Source: Garcia nutans (taxonomy: Eukaryota; Streptophyta; Magnoliopsida; Malpighiales; Euphorbiaceae). From it: a stretch of 64,000 bases of DNA. Position numbers and translations under genes: made by a program. The notes under the pieces are model-generated. The model saw only the letters and a list, made by a program, of their open reading frames with translations, ran no database searches and was not told the origin of the DNA. This document shows positions 34,687 to 47,247 of this stretch, one piece after another (the first letter of the stretch is position 1; each line of letters starts with the position of its first letter). The stretch spans positions 27,547,001 to 27,611,000 of the forward strand of contig CANTUV010000037.1 in assembly GCA_947685225.1 (NCBI GenBank). Direction: 5' to 3'.

Positions 34687-35546
34687 TAACGTTATTAAAC
34701 ATATAGACCAGCTGGCATGTTTATTTTGTTTATTTCATTGTTTATTTTGTTAATAAATAAATGTTTATAATATGAAAATTATACATAATTTCAAAAGTTT
34801 AAATGTAAAATTTTTAAAAATAAAATTAAAAATATAGTAAGAAATATATTTAAATGCAATTAAAAAAATATAAATGTAATAAGTTTATATATAAGTTTAG
34901 TATTAAAAGAACAATATAAAATTCATATTTGTAATATATATAAATTTATATATATATATAACGAAATTAGAGTCAAGTGCAAGAAAGAGATTTAACTAGT
35001 AAAATACCACTAGACAAAGCACTAAGGAATTTTAAACAATGTTAACCTTAACTAGACCATTTAGGACAAAACTATCCTTAAACCTAAAAAAAGAATTTGA
35101 CTAAAGTTTGATCTCCTTTGTCTCTCTCTCTCTTTCTCTTTCCTCAACTTGTTTCTCTTGTGCGTTTATCTCTATTTTCACTACTGATTGAAGCTTTCAT
35201 CTCATCTCCTCTTCCCTTTTGTTAATCTATTTGATTTCTCATTTCTCTATTTTATTGGCTACTCCATATGCTTCGTTTGACTCAAGTTAGGATCCATTTA
35301 AATCAATAAAGTTGATTTATGTAGTTATATTTATTTTTTTCTAAAAAAATTGATATGAGCAAATATGAGGAAATCCACATAATGCATGTATGTTTTAGGT
35401 TTGAAAAATTATGTTGCATTATACTTTAAGAGAACTTGGTTGATTTTGTTTAATTTTTAGATGATATTACATCACTTTCTCCTCATCTTCCTTTATTCGA
35501 CCAATTGTAACTCCCTAAAGTGTGAAAGTGTGATTTTGTTAATGCA
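34687..35546. other. Unassigned sequence, no repeat partner in the window
   Basis: The left half is very AT-rich. From about 35100 there is a CT-rich segment (TCTCTCTCTCTTTCTC) like a plant 5' leader, and near 35440-35460 a polypyrimidine stretch ends TTTTTAG before ATG at 35461, resembling an intron acceptor. The ORF that starts there (35461-35658) soon runs antisense through the Copia fragment, so no gene is supported. It could be a truncated host-gene leader or unrecognised repeat. Confidence 0.35.
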
Positions 35547-36343
35547 TTACAATTGTTCCACACTAGCATGTCCTAGTCTTCTATGCCAAAGCCAATCATC
35601 ATTACTAATAGTGACTAGACATTCAAAAGCATTGTTAGAATGTAAGTCAATTTTATAAGTATTACTAATTCTAACTCCTTTGAATGCAAGTTCACCATTG
35701 GAAGAAGTAATTTTGCATCTTTTAGAGTTAAAATTTGCATTATATCTTATATCACACAATTGAATCACATTAAGTAAATTATGTTTCAAACCATCAACAA
35801 GTTATACATCATCAATCAAGTTTTTGTCAAGCATACCAATAGTCACACAATTGACTCACACTAAGTAAATTATGTTTCAAACCATCAACAAGCTATACAT
35901 CATCAATCAAGTTTTTGCCAAGTATACCAATAGAATCAATACCTATAATTTTACCTTTAGCATTATTCCTAAAAGTCACATTATCTCCTTGCTTGTAAGT
36001 AAGAGTTGTAAAATATTTTGCATTACCCATCATGTGCCTTGAGCATCCACTATCTACAAACTAAACACTTTTATTGATAGTAGACTTTAGGTATAACTAC
36101 AAGGCAATAATATTTATCTTCTTTTAGGTATCCAAATAAACTTGGGTCCTTGGAGGTTAGTTGTAGAAGGGTCCTCCAGGTTGAGATAAGCCTTCCTAAT
36201 ATAGCAAAAAGTACATTTATGGCCAAACTCCTTGCAATAATGGCATTGATATAAATGTTTATGCTTTTGCATTCTTCTATTGAAATTCAATGTACTATGT
36301 GAGAAAATACAAATATGTGTTGAGTAAAATTGCTTTTATGCAT
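35547..36343 (-). pseudogene. Copia gag-protease fragment I, part 2 (minus)
   Basis: The minus strand shows, in order, a CCHC zinc knuckle (CHYCKEFGHKCTFC), GPKFIWIPKRR, the protease active site DSGCSRHMMGNAKYF near 36035, and the GAG-pre-integrase motif WLWHRRLGHASVEQL ending at about 35547. It is broken by stops and by a ~100-bp tandem duplication at 35770-35932. The upstream part continues at 63675-64000 beyond the inserted element E. It is a Ty1/Copia element probably of the same broad lineage as G1/G2; its integrase, RT and 3' LTR do not follow here. Confidence 0.85.
35770..35932 (-). repeat. Tandem duplication inside Copia fragment I
   Basis: The segment containing ACCATCAACAAG.TATACATC (plus strand) and the following AATCAAGTTTTTG.CAAG occurs twice in direct orientation, with unit length near 85-100 bp. 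It duplicates codons between the protease and the GAG-pre-integrase domain and breaks the frame. Confidence 0.8.
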
Positions 36344-36348
36344 TCTTG

Positions 36349-36938
36349 TGTAACATCCCGATTTTTGGGATTCTTGATGTTTAGAGTGAGAAATAGTATG
36401 GTTTTGGATCCCATGAGTGTGGCATCATTGAGCCACGGCCATGGCATCTGTTTTGGTTTTGTTTGAGGATTTATCCTAATATGACAGTACCAATTTAAAT
36501 CCCACAGGCATCGTAATGGGGAGCCACAATTGTGGCATTGTGGATAAGACTATTTGAGAAACTGACCTTAGCATGGCAGTGTGGACTTGAGACCCACAGG
36601 CGTGGTATTAGGGGAGCCATGACCGTGGCCTTGGTTAAGGGTCAAAAAGGTATTTTAAAAAGTTAAAGATACTTCTCATTTTATTATTATTATATTATAT
36701 ATAAATAGAGGAGATAAGAGTAAAGAGATATTTTCATTTTCTTCTTCTTTGGAAGTGCACTATGAGAGAAATAGAGAGAGAGAAAGGAAGCTAAGGATTT
36801 TCAAGAATCTAGAAGGTTTCAAAGTGATTTTGAAAGGGGTAACGAGAATTAAGACAAGAAGGATCAAGTGAAGAAGAGTGAATTTTGAAAAGGGCTATGG
36901 TTAGTACATATTAATCTCTCTATATGATATGCGTGTTG
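36349..36938 (+). repeat. E 5' LTR, part 1
   Basis: Matches 52339-52938. It contains CCACGGCC/GGCCGTGG-type palindromic half-sites (about 36425-36640) followed by TATATAAATAG at about 36697-36707 and a CT/GA-rich leader. It is interrupted in a TG-rich target by element B. Confidence 0.9.
36425..36640 (+). repeat. Palindromic modules of E 5' LTR
   Basis: Repeats of GAGCCACGGCCATGGC, CCCACAGGCGTGG and GAGCCATGACCGTGG type lie upstream of the TATA box. A second cluster (GCCATGGCCATGGGC and relatives) is at 46676-46882 in the next LTR segment, downstream of TATA. Counterparts in the 3' LTR are about 52420-52620 and 52968-53170. Confidence 0.75.
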
Positions 36939-38743
36939 TGTTTAGATCATTTTTGTACTTGTTTTTAGTATGATTTTTACATGTTTTTAGTTAATGTTTT
37001 GATTGATTTTGTTTTAAGTTTGTTTAAAGTGTTTGTCTCCCTTGGAAGATCAAAACAGTGCAAGAAAAGCATGAATCATGCAAGACATGGCCAACCCAAA
37101 TCAAGCTTGGTCATATCCTTCAAAGAATGATGATGGCAGAGCTTGACATGGCCAAGAGACACGGCCAAGCCACTAGTCGTGTCTCACCTAAGGAGTAAAA
37201 CCAAAGAAACCAAAGAAAGAAAGAAAATTTGGCAGAAGCTGACACAGGCAGGTGACACGGCCAAGCCACTGGCCGTGTCACATGACACGGCCACAAGCTT
37301 GGTCGTGTCTCATCCTAAGCCAAAGAATAAGGAATGAACAAAAGGAAAGATGGCAAACAGAAGGTGACACACCCATATGACACGGCCAAGCCACTGGCCA
37401 TGTCACATGACACGGCCACAAGCTTGGCCGTGTCACCCCTTGAGAACAAAGAAAAGAAAGAAAGAAAGAAGAAGGCAGAGAAGGACACGACCAGCAAGCT
37501 TGGCCGTGTCCCAAAGAAAAATGAGAGACACGGCCAAGCCAAATCAAGCTTGGCCGTGTCACCCTTAATATCTATTTAAGTTCTTTCGCATCAAAGAAAA
37601 AAGAAGAAGGGGGAGAAGGCTAGGGTTTGCGAAAAAGAAAAGAAAAGAGAAGAAACAAATAAAAGAGGGGGGATACACGATTTGGGAGAGGAGAGAGTGA
37701 CACTCTCCTTGTCCCTTCATCTTCATCCTCCATTTCTATCCTCTCCATCTTCTCCATCTTCCATTGATAGGATCTTTGAGGTTCTTTGGGAAAAATTGGG
37801 TTAACAATCTCTTAAAGGTTAAAGAAGCTTCATTGAAGGATTGGTGACTTGAGAAAGCTCCATTCCATCTCTCAAAACTCCATTCCATCTCACCATTGAA
37901 GAGGGCTTGAGTTCTTCATCATACATCAAAGTGGAGCTAGGAGGAAGACTAGTAATCCTACTCTTGGAATCTACAAAGGGTTTTTTTCTATTCTCTCTTT
38001 TAATTCATTTCAATATTGTTTTTGTTATATTAAGAGAATTGATATTGTAATGACCAATTTGTATTTGATTTATATTGAGTTGAATGAATATTTTAAATTG
38101 ATGATGTTGAGCTAAATACCCATGCCTAGGGTTTGTAGTAAATTTGATTGAATGCTTTGATTTGATATTTCCATTGATGTACCTTGTTGTTGGTTGATTG
38201 CATTGGATTTTATGCTAGGTTGATAGATTAGCTACCTATTGATCTCCAAATATTGAATGAAGGACTGAAAGGTAAAATTTGATATCGGAATTATGCAATT
38301 GACTACCCTAAGAATGAATTAGAAATATAAGTTCTAGGTTTTTGTTAATTTGATAATGTAAAATAATTGGTTATTGCTAATTCATGAATGTGAGAACTAA
38401 TGGATTGGTAATTGACTAATTAATCTTAAGAAACAAATTAATTTACAAGGTTATGTTAATAGATAATTGAGAATTGAGCTTTGATTGAATGGACCTATAA
38501 CCCTAGGCACTTTTCCAAGAATCGATTTGATCTTGTACAACTATCTCTTCCATTACTTTTAGTTTTAATTGTTTTAAAACCACATTCCAATCAACGTACG
38601 AACTTGCATTTAAAATTCTTATCAATCAAACTATTACGAACTACACCTTCCTTATGAGATGACCTTGGGGCGATGACCTTTGCTGCAACTACGTTGTATA
38701 CTTGCGAGTGACGCTTGTAGTAGTACTTAATTCGAGTGCAACA
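36939..38743 (+). repeat. Element B 5' LTR
   Basis: Begins TGTTTAGATC and ends GAGTGCAACA. Palindromic modules at about 37085-37561 alternate GACACGGCCAAG and TTGGCCGTGTC halves. A weak TATA-like TCTATTTAAG lies at 37571-37580, and the rest is the CT-rich and purine-rich leader shared with A. Confidence 0.92.
37085..37561 (+). repeat. Palindromic modules of B 5' LTR
   Basis: Six to seven imperfect palindromes of the type GACACGGCCAAGC...GCTTGGCCGTGTC end just before the TATA-like element. Several halves carry single changes (GGTCGTGTC, GGCCATGTC). Counterparts in the B 3' LTR are at about 41929-42391. Confidence 0.88.
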
Positions 38744-38749
38744 AACTTT

Positions 38750-38767
38750 TGGCGCTGCTGCCGGGGA
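38750..38767 (+). promoter_or_regulatory. PBS for tRNA-Asp, element B (two mismatches)
   Basis: TGGCGCTGCTGCCGGGGA differs at two bases from the A copy and follows the 5' LTR after six bases. Confidence 0.85.
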
Positions 38768-38902
38768 AGGCTGTTTAAGTAGTGATAGTTTGATTTTTTT
38801 TTATTTAATTGTTTGTTTGTTTTCATTGAATTGTTTGTTTGATTTTCTTTCAATTTAATTATTTGTTTGTTTTCTTTAAGTTGCTAAGTGCCTTTTGTAG
38901 AG

Positions 38903-40437
38903 ATGCAGTTTTTAGGCACGGGTGAGTTTATGATAGGAACGATGAGTCTGAAATGGCATGGAAATTAGCAGAATTAACAGATCAACTTAAGGTGCTAAAT
39001 GCAAGAGGAAGAGCACCTATGCCACACCAAGAGATATGTGCAGCATGTGGCAATGCAGGGCATAGTGTAAATACATGCTCATTCGGTTTCGCATGATACC
39101 AAGAATGGCAAGAGGAAGAAGATGACTTTCACAGTTTCCAGCAAATGGGTAGAAATGACCAATATTCCAATCCTTACAACCCAAGCTGGGGAAGCCAACC
39201 AGATTTTTCTTGGGAAAATCAACAACACATTCCACCTCAAAATTGTTTTCAACCTTACCAAAGAAGTTCTTACTCTCAATAATAATATTCATATCAAGAT
39301 CACCTTAAGAAACCCTCATTGGAGGATAGTTTGAATGCCTTCATTCAAACTAGCGCACAAAATCGAGATCGACTTAAGGAACCCACTTTGGAAGATAGTT
39401 TGAATGCCTTCATTCAAATTAGTGCACAAAATCAGAATCAATGCAAGAAATCCATAGTGGAAGATGATTTGAATGCTTACCTTCAAATTAGCACACAAAA
39501 TCAGGAAGGGATCAATGAGAGGTTTGATTCTTTGGAGGAATCATTGAAGAGGGTGGAAATTCAAGTTGGGCAACTGGCACATCAACTCCAAGCACACCAA
39601 AAGGAGAAATTTCCTAGCCAATTGGAGCAAGTCAATGTAATCACAAATTTGAAGAGTGAACAGGTGATATATAATAAATTTTGTGATTCTTTGGATGCAG
39701 GCACTAATCAAGAAGATAATGACGAGGAGATACAACCCAACATAGAGGAGCCAAGTCAATCAAAGGAGGAGGAGAATTTGGAAGCATCAACTTCAAAAAA
39801 ATTGCATGAACCTCCAAATCCTTATATGCCACCAATCCCATTCCCAAGTAGGCTGAATGAAGAGAAACAAGGTATGCAACTTTCTAAACTCTATGACATG
39901 CCCTACAGTGAAGATAGTGTAGATAAGCTTGAGGTGGCAATGACCTTAGAAGTAGAGCCTAATTTTTCCAATTTAGAAATTGAGGAGAGTAATTTACTAT
40001 TGAATGATGAGATTGTTGAGAGGGAGCTACAAATTTCTAAAGAGGATGAAGAAGTGATTCAACCAAACTTGGTTGAACTTAAAAAGACCCCAAGAATTTG
40101 GAAAGATGTTTTGGTTGGAGAGTACAGTATGCAACAAATTTTCATCTCTCCCACTCTCTGTGGTGAGAACGAGTAAGAACCATATATAACCATGTTGCAA
40201 ACTGAAAAAGGTTCTTACCACATCCCTATAGCATTAGAGAATCAAGCTAAGACAACCCTCACATGTTCTTTTTGGACAATTACTCTTCCAAGGATGCTAC
40301 CTAGGCTTTTCAATAAATTGGGCACATTTCAAAGTTGCATGTTGTTCATCCTCTCACACATGGGCTCCAATTGTATTATGGGTGGAAGGAGCCCTACACA
40401 TCGTATATGGGAACGATGGAAAGCAGGTTTCATCTAA
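38903..40437 (+). pseudogene. Gag-like ORF with RT relic, element B, broken
   Basis: ATG at 38903 opens MQFLGTGE, but a 1-base loss relative to A shifts the frame at once, and stops occur near 39095 (TGA where A has CGA) and near 39280. The intact part is 39319-40176 (285 codons) with three LEDSLNAFI-type repeats and the coiled-coil-like RFDSLEESLKRVEIQVGQL. The zinc knuckle CAACGNAGHSVNTC is complete here. B has about 80 extra residues (from GMQLSKLYDM) that A lacks. The segment at 40192-40437 (IPIALENQ...GTFQSCMLFILSHMG) is the same RT relic as in A. Confidence 0.8.
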
Positions 40438-41780
40438 ACCCTATCTTTTAGTTGATGCATGCTCGCATTGAGGACAATGTGAATCTTTAAGTGTGGGGTG
40501 CATTTTGTGTTTTGTGTTTGTACTTTTAAGTTATTTTTTGTTTAAGTTTAGTTAATGTTTTTAATGTTTTTCTTTGAATAAATGAAAAGTTCAATTGTTA
40601 TAAAATTGTTGATAGATGACCTTTGAATTTTTGAAGCATGAATTTGAGAATTGAGTAGAATTGGTGCTTATTGTCAATTTTGTTGGTTTTTTTCCTTGCA
40701 TTGCCTTTAACCTAGTGAGAAATTGAGCCATCAACTTATTATTCTTTTTGTGGGAAAACATCTTTGATTGATGAATTGCTAGAACTTGCTTTGACATGCA
40801 TTTTAAGTCTACATAAAAATTTCAATTAGGCATCAAGATGATTAAGGCAATTAGGTGAACCCACTTTGGCTTAAAAAAGACCAACCCTGTATTCAACCTT
40901 AGTTAGCCAATTTTGACCCTATTTCATTTTCCCTTTTCTTCCTTTTTCGCAACACTACTAACTTTGAATCATGCTGTTTTGTCTCTTACCATTTTCATTA
41001 GGTCAAGAGCATTTTAAGAGTGTTTATGGCCGAGTGTTGTGTTGAATTAAGTGTGGGGTTAAATTTAGTAGGTTTAAGATTGCAAACTATTATGTTATTT
41101 AGTTAAAAACCCTAAAGATATATATATATATAGAAAATAAAAAATAAAAAATAAAAAAAGAAGAATAAGAGAAAAATAAAAAAAAATAAGAATAAGAATA
41201 ATTGATGTTCTTGTTGAAAGGGTTGGAATATGTTTGGGAATAATCATTGCAAGATTTAATAAGTGAGTTTCCTTAAAAAGCTCTTTAATGACAGAGGGTA
41301 GATGAGTGTAAGGTGTTTTGGAATTATTGGGGTATATATATATGTATGGTTACTTCATTCTTGAAGTGCTCTTGAACTTAATGATTAAGCTCACATTTCC
41401 TAAATGTCATGCCTTCACCTTAGCCCCATTGCAACCCAATAAAAGACCTTTTGATTGATGCTTGATTGTAATTTTGTGGTGGAGATTTGACAGATAAGAA
41501 GGCCTATGGTAATATTCTTTCATTGATTATTATGAGTGTAAAAACCACCATGATCAAACACTTGTAAGAGTTGGTGAGGGAGCGACAACATATGTTATGC
41601 ATGGAAAACCACTTAATTGCATGGGTGTCAATTTTATTTGATTCGATATTGATTACGGATTTAAGGATAGGGAAGTCTTGATGCATTCTTATAACTCTTG
41701 AACTTAACAAAATTTATCTTGTTTAGTATTTTTATTTTAGCCTTGCTTGGGGACAAGCAAGGAATTAAGTGTGGGGTAGT
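40438..41780 (+). other. Non-coding 3' half of element B
   Basis: As in A, TAAGTGTGGGGT occurs three times (40488-40499, 41048-41059, 41766-41777), the last serving as PPT. No coding region. Confidence 0.75.
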
Positions 41781-44700
41781 TGTTTAGATCATTTTTGTAC
41801 TTGTTTTTAGTATGATTTTTACGTGTTTTTAGTTAATGTTTTGATTGATTTTTGTTTTAAGTTTGTTTAAAGTGTTTGTCTCCCTTGGAAGATCAAAATA
41901 GTGCAGGAAAAGCATGAATCAAGCAAGACATGGCCAAGCCAAATCAAGCTTGGTCGTGTCCCTCAAAGAATGATGATAGCAGAGCTTGATACGGCCAAGA
42001 GACACGGCCAAGTCACTGGTCGTGTCTCACCTAAGGAGCACAACCAAAGAAACCAAAGAAAGAAAGAAAATTTGGCAGAAGCTGACACAGGCAGGTGACA
42101 CGGCCAAGCCACTGGCCGTGTCACATGACACGGCCACAAGCTTGGCCGTGTCTCATCCTAAGACAAAGAATAAGGAATGAGCAAAAGGAAAGATGGAAAA
42201 CAGAAGGTGACACACCCACATGACACGGCCAAGCCATGTGACATGGCCACAAGCTTGGCTGTGTCACCCCTTGAGAACAAAGAAAAGAAAGAAAGAAAGA
42301 AGAAGGTAGTGAAGGACACGGCCAGCAAGCTTGGCAGTGTCCCAAAGAAAAATGAGAGATACGACCAACCCAAATCAAGCTTGGCTGTGTCACCCTTAAT
42401 ATCTATTTAAGTTTTTTCGCACGAAAGAAAAAAAAAAGAAGGGAGAGAAAGCTAGGGTTTGGGGAAAAAAAAGAAAAGAGAAGAAACAAAGAAAAGAGGG
42501 GGGATACACGATTTGGGAGAGGAGAGAGTGACACTCTCCTTGTCCCTTCATCTTCATCATCCATTTCTATCCTCTCCATCTTCTCCATCTTCCATTGACA
42601 GGATCTTTGAGGTTCTTTGGGAAAAATTGGGTTAATAAGCTCTTAAAGGTTAAAGAAGCTTCATTGAAGGATTGATGACTTGAGAAAGCTCCATTCCATC
42701 TCTCAAAGGCATAATCAATTGAAGGATTGGTGACTTGAGAAAGCTCCATTCCATATTGCAAAGGAGAATCACCATTGAAGAGGGCTTGAGTTCTTCATCA
42801 TACATCAAAGTGGAGCTAGGAGGAAGACTAGTAATCCTACTCTTGGAATCTACAAAGGGTTTTTTTCTATTCTCTCTTTTAATTCATTTCAATATTATTT
42901 TTGTTGTATTAAGAGAATTGATATTACAATGACCAATTTGTATTTGATTTATATTGAGTTGAATGAATGTTTTAAATTGATGATGTTGAGCTAAATACCC
43001 ATTCCTAGGGTTTGTAGTAGATTTGATTGAATGCTTTGATTTGATATTTCCATTGATGTACCTTGTTGTTGGTTGATTGCATTAGATTTTATGCTAGGTT
43101 GATAGATTAGCTACCTATTAATCTCTAGATATCGAATGAAGGACCAAGAGGTGAAATTTGATATCAGAATTATGCAATTGACTACCCTAAGAATAAATTA
43201 AAAATATAAGTTGTAACATCCAAAATTTTTTGAAAATTTCTAATTTTTGAAAAATTTGATAAAATAAATTATAATTTAAAAGGATAAATTAAATTAATAG
43301 TTTTAAATGAAAAATGAAGGGATTTTAAATGAAAAAGTGGAATATATATGATATATATGCAAAATATACATAACATATATAAAAGTCAACACTTTTTAAA
43401 AGAAAAGGGTATTTTGGTAATTAAATCTTATAAATTCAAAATTAATAAATTAATTCAAAAATAAATTAATTTTGAATGGAAGATGGAAATTAGGACTTTT
43501 AATTTATTAAAAAAAATAATTAAATATTAAATATTAAATTATTTTAATATATATATATATATATGTGGTTTAAAAAAAAGATGAAAAGGAAAGAATACAA
43601 AAAATCTTCTTCTTCTTCTTCTTCTTCTCAAGAACGTGGCTTCCATGGATGTTTGAAGACCAAGGATTTTGCTTCTTCCATACTCCATAAATTGAAGGAA
43701 TTAACAAGTTTCAAGTGGATTTTTGGTGATTTCCACCAAAATTAGTAAGTTTCCATCTCTTTTCTTTGAATTCCTTGGAAATTTAGATTATGTGAGAATT
43801 TGAATTTTTATGTAGTATGTTATAATTGTTGGAATTGGTGTGTATGATGTTATTTTGGGTAGTTAACAATGATTCTAGGTTAGATTGAAGAGATGATGGA
43901 GTTTGGTTAAAGAATGGTGAAGAGAGAGAATTTAGGGTTATGGATTTTTGGGGTTTTGAAAACATGAATTTTAATTGTGCAAATTGGTTCCAAATGAGTT
44001 GTTTTGATTCATAAACAAGTATTTTAAAGTCAAATATTGGATTTAGTGGTGTTGGGTTGGAGTTTGAGAATGGAAGTGGAGATTTAGGGTTTTGGAAAAA
44101 TGATTTTCCAAAGTGGTTGAATTGTGTGATTTTATTTGTTTAAGCATGTTGTTTAGTGTTAAAAGTGATGAATATAAGCTTGGAATGAGTAATGGATTGT
44201 GTTGGAATGGAAAACCTTCAATGGGGGAAGGTTATGCCATTTTTGAGATTTTGTATATAAGAGTGTATTTTTATAATGTAAATGATTTAAATGTATTAAA
44301 ATATGTTTTTAATAATATAAATAAACTTAAAACACTAATTTAATTGTAGTAGAATGGAATTCCAATGTTGAAGTAAGGAAAGGCTAAATTTTTGAAAATT
44401 TGTAGGAGTGATGTGTAATTATGATTTAATGTTGGAAATGCCATTAAATGTGATACTAAATGATTATTTGCTATCACATTTGGTTTAGGCATTGAAGGAG
44501 ATTGATTTGCTTCATCCAAGTGGTGAAAGGCAAGTTAGAAAGATTGGATTGAAGGTTGTTTTTAGCTTGCTTTGGGTTGCTAGTGAAGGTATGTACAAAC
44601 TTTGAATATAATGTTTATATTTGCATAACATTTGGACTTAACACATTTTGGTTGAAAAATATGTTAAGCTACTTGGTTCATTGATTGTGTATGAATAATA

Positions 44701-45026
44701 TGCGATGACATTTGTAATGTCATATATGTGTTAAATGCATTGTGAAAAGCCATTGATAATGGCTAATTTGTGTAACATGTGAAATATGCATATTATGTGA
44801 AAATACCCAAAGTAATTGGGTAATGTGTTGTGAATGCAAAAATGAGATATATGTAATAATGAAATGAATTGATATTGATAAAAATGAGAAAAGTGAGAAA
44901 AATGAGAAAGATGTGAAAAATGAGAAAAGTGAGAAAAAAAAATGTGAAAATAAGGCAATGTGCCTAGATTGAATATGTAAAAATGAGAAAGAGATTAATA
45001 ATGAGAAATATGAATAAATTGTGTGC

Positions 45027-45373
45027 CTAGTATGTTATTCAATTTTCAGAGTTCTGGGTTTGGTGGCATGCCTATGATTGCCTATGGGCTATATGATGGA
45101 ATGGTGAAAAGACTGGATCGTAAGCCAGGCCAGCTGATAAATATGATGTTTTTGGGGTGAAAAGACTGGGTCGTAAGCCTCAAAAACTGTAGCAGTCTAG
45201 CTGGGTTGAGGACCAAGATACTGGGGCCTAAGGGTCTAGCCAGGTTGAGGGACAAGAGACTGGGGCTGTTACATTATCCATGGATATATATATATATATA
45301 TTGCCTACGGGGCTAGACACATGGTGTCATTATGGACCAAAGCAGTAACTTTGAAATTTGAATAGCATATTAG
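45027..45373 (+). repeat. Inverted-repeat-bounded tandem array in H solo LTR
   Basis: Arms 45027-45053 (CTAGTATGTTATTC...) and 45347-45373 (...GAATAGCATATTAG) pair imperfectly. The interior repeats GAAAAGACTGG.TCGTAAGCC and TCTAGC.GGTTGAGG units and is related to the interior of C. GGGCCCATG follows at about 45383-45391. Confidence 0.82.
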
Positions 45374-45566
45374 ATCCTTTTTGGGCCCATGCTTGTCTTT
45401 GTTTTACTGTGAATTATGAATTATGATACAATTGAGTAATATAATGTTATGAGTTGTGCTTATGAATTATTTGAAAAATATAAGAAAGTGGATTGATGTG
45501 ACATCTATATGCATTGTACATTTGGTATTGCATTGAGTTATATTGTTATTATCAAAGTTTGCACCA

Positions 45567-45602
45567 CTAGGCTTCGGCTTAGCGCAATTGTTTCCATCGC
45601 GC
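45567..45602 (+). promoter_or_regulatory. Conserved LTR double hairpin, H copy 2
   Basis: CTAGGC-TTCG-GCTTAG keeps the UUCG loop although the stem sequence differs from C. The second hairpin is weaker (GCGCAAT...ATCGCGC with one mismatch). CAGGTGAC follows. Confidence 0.7.
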
Positions 45603-46638
45603 AGGTGACAGGGTAGACCCAGTTGAGCCAGAGAGTTCTTCTAGACCAGGTCGGGTCTAGACTTGTAGTTGAGCTTGTAGAGTTGCTATCGAGATCAGAA
45701 ACACTGCCAGCAACATGTATATATTTTTATGTTATTGTACATTTTGAGTTTTATGCATAATATATTATGTTTTGAATTTTACGTATTGTATATTATAAAG
45801 AATGTTTGGGTCAATGTATTTGAAATGGGAGAGTAAGTGTGTTTTAAATTATATATATTTATATGTATAAATGTTTGAGAAAATTGGTGAAATTGAGAAG
45901 TATGGTTGAGAGGGTGATTGGAAATTATTGGGAGTGTTTTCTTTTTGCAGGTTGAGTAATTGCTAAATTTTGGGATATCCAAAATACAGACAAAACTCTG
46001 GCGAATTTTTCCTAGAGATTTTTATATATATTATTTATTTTGGGTTCTTATAACAAGTAAATAATAATTATATTCTATTTAATTTTTATATATTTAGAAT
46101 TTTAAATTTTAAATTGGAAATGTAAAAAAAAATTAGTAAATCCGTCTGTGACATTTTTGTACCGTATATGTGTATTTTACATATGCTAGAAATATGTTTT
46201 GTATGTATATAGGGTATAAGGGTGTTACATAAGTTCTAGTTAATTTGATAATGTAAAATAATTGGTTATTGCTAATTCATGAATGTGAGAACTAATAGAT
46301 TGGTAATTGACTAATTAATCTTAAGAAACAAATTAATTTACAAGGTTATGTTAATAGATAATTGAGAATTGAGCTTTGATTGAATGGACCTATAACCCTA
46401 GGCACTTTCCCAAGAATCGATTTGATCTTGTACAACTATCTCTTCCATTACCTTTAGTTTTAATTGCTTTAAAACCACATTCCAATCAACGCACGAACTT
46501 GCATTTAAAATTCTTGTCAATCAAACTATTACGAACTACACCTTCCTTGCGAGACGACCTTGGGACGATCACCTTTGCTAGAACTACCTCGTATACTTGC
46601 GAGTGACGCTTATAGTAGTACTTCATTCGAGCACAACA

Positions 46639-47247
46639 TGTGTGTGCCGTTAAAGGTGTGAAAGTGTGATTTTGAGATGTCATGGGCGTAGCCCTTGAGT
46701 GCCATGGCCATGGGCTTTTGAATTGAGTCTGTTTGCTTGAGATTTTTGAAGAAACAGAGTTGTATTGGAAGCCACGAGCATGGTCCTTGAAGTGCCATAG
46801 CCGTGGAAGTGGTTAAGGGTGTCTGACAGCCTTATTTTATGTCCCACGGGCATGGACATGAGATGCCATGACCGTGGGGTGTTTTGATGATGTTTTGGCC
46901 TAGTTTCATGATATAAGAGTATGGTATGTTGTTTTACACAGTGTGTTTTGATAATGTTTTAGCCTAGTTTCATGATATACGAGTATGGTATGTTGTTTTA
47001 CATAGTCATATTTAGTAACTTTGTGTTGGACATTCATGAGTGAACATATAAGTGTGAATAGAGTAAAGAACTATTATGGAATGTGATTTATGAGATATGG
47101 AAAATGTATTGATGATGGTATAAAAAGGAATATTAAAATGATGAATATAAATACATAATGAGATAATATGATGTAATAAAAATGAGATGGAGATGATTAT
47201 GTAAAATGAGGAAACATGATAAAATGATAAAAATGCATTGTGTGTAC
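46639..47247 (+). repeat. E 5' LTR, part 2
   Basis: Continues part 1 and matches about 52939-53472. It has a palindromic cluster at 46676-46882 and a partial duplication of a ~75-bp unit (GTTTTGATGATGTTTT... near 46881 and again near 46949). It ends at the junction with F. Confidence 0.85.

Larger units (their letters stand above)
43212..46229 (+). mobile_element. Solo LTR, Tekay-like family H (plus)
   Basis: A 3018-bp TGTAACATCC...GGTGTTACA unit with TSD TAAGT (43207-43211 and 46230-46234), inserted in B's 3' LTR. No internal domain remains. It carries the bounded array (45027-45373) and double hairpin (45567-45602). A (CTT)n run and CT-rich leader lie near 43600-43630. The ORFs at 43563-43745 and 44113-44343 are not supported as genes. 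Confidence 0.95.
36939..46638 (+). mobile_element. Non-autonomous Athila/Tat-like element B, split by solo H
   Basis: The same family as A: LTR ends TGTTTAGATC...GCACAACA, a tRNA-Asp-type PBS, a gag-like ORF with an RT relic and TAAGTGTGGGGT tracts. The LTRs are 1805 bp and about 1835 bp once the solo H insertion is removed. It is inserted in E's 5' LTR at a TG-rich site; the flanks TGTTG and TGTGT do not give a clean TSD. It is more decayed than A, so probably an older insertion. Confidence 0.9.
41781..46638 (+). repeat. Element B 3' LTR, split by solo H LTR
   Basis: TGTTTAGATC at 41781 to GCACAACA at 46638. The LTR is interrupted at 43211/46235 by the H insertion; the uninterrupted sequence is seen at 38330 in the 5' LTR. 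Confidence 0.93.

Noticed and set aside
36939..46638. Clean TSD for element B
   Set aside because: Flanks TGTTG and TGTGT differ in a TG-rich target, so a duplication cannot be called.
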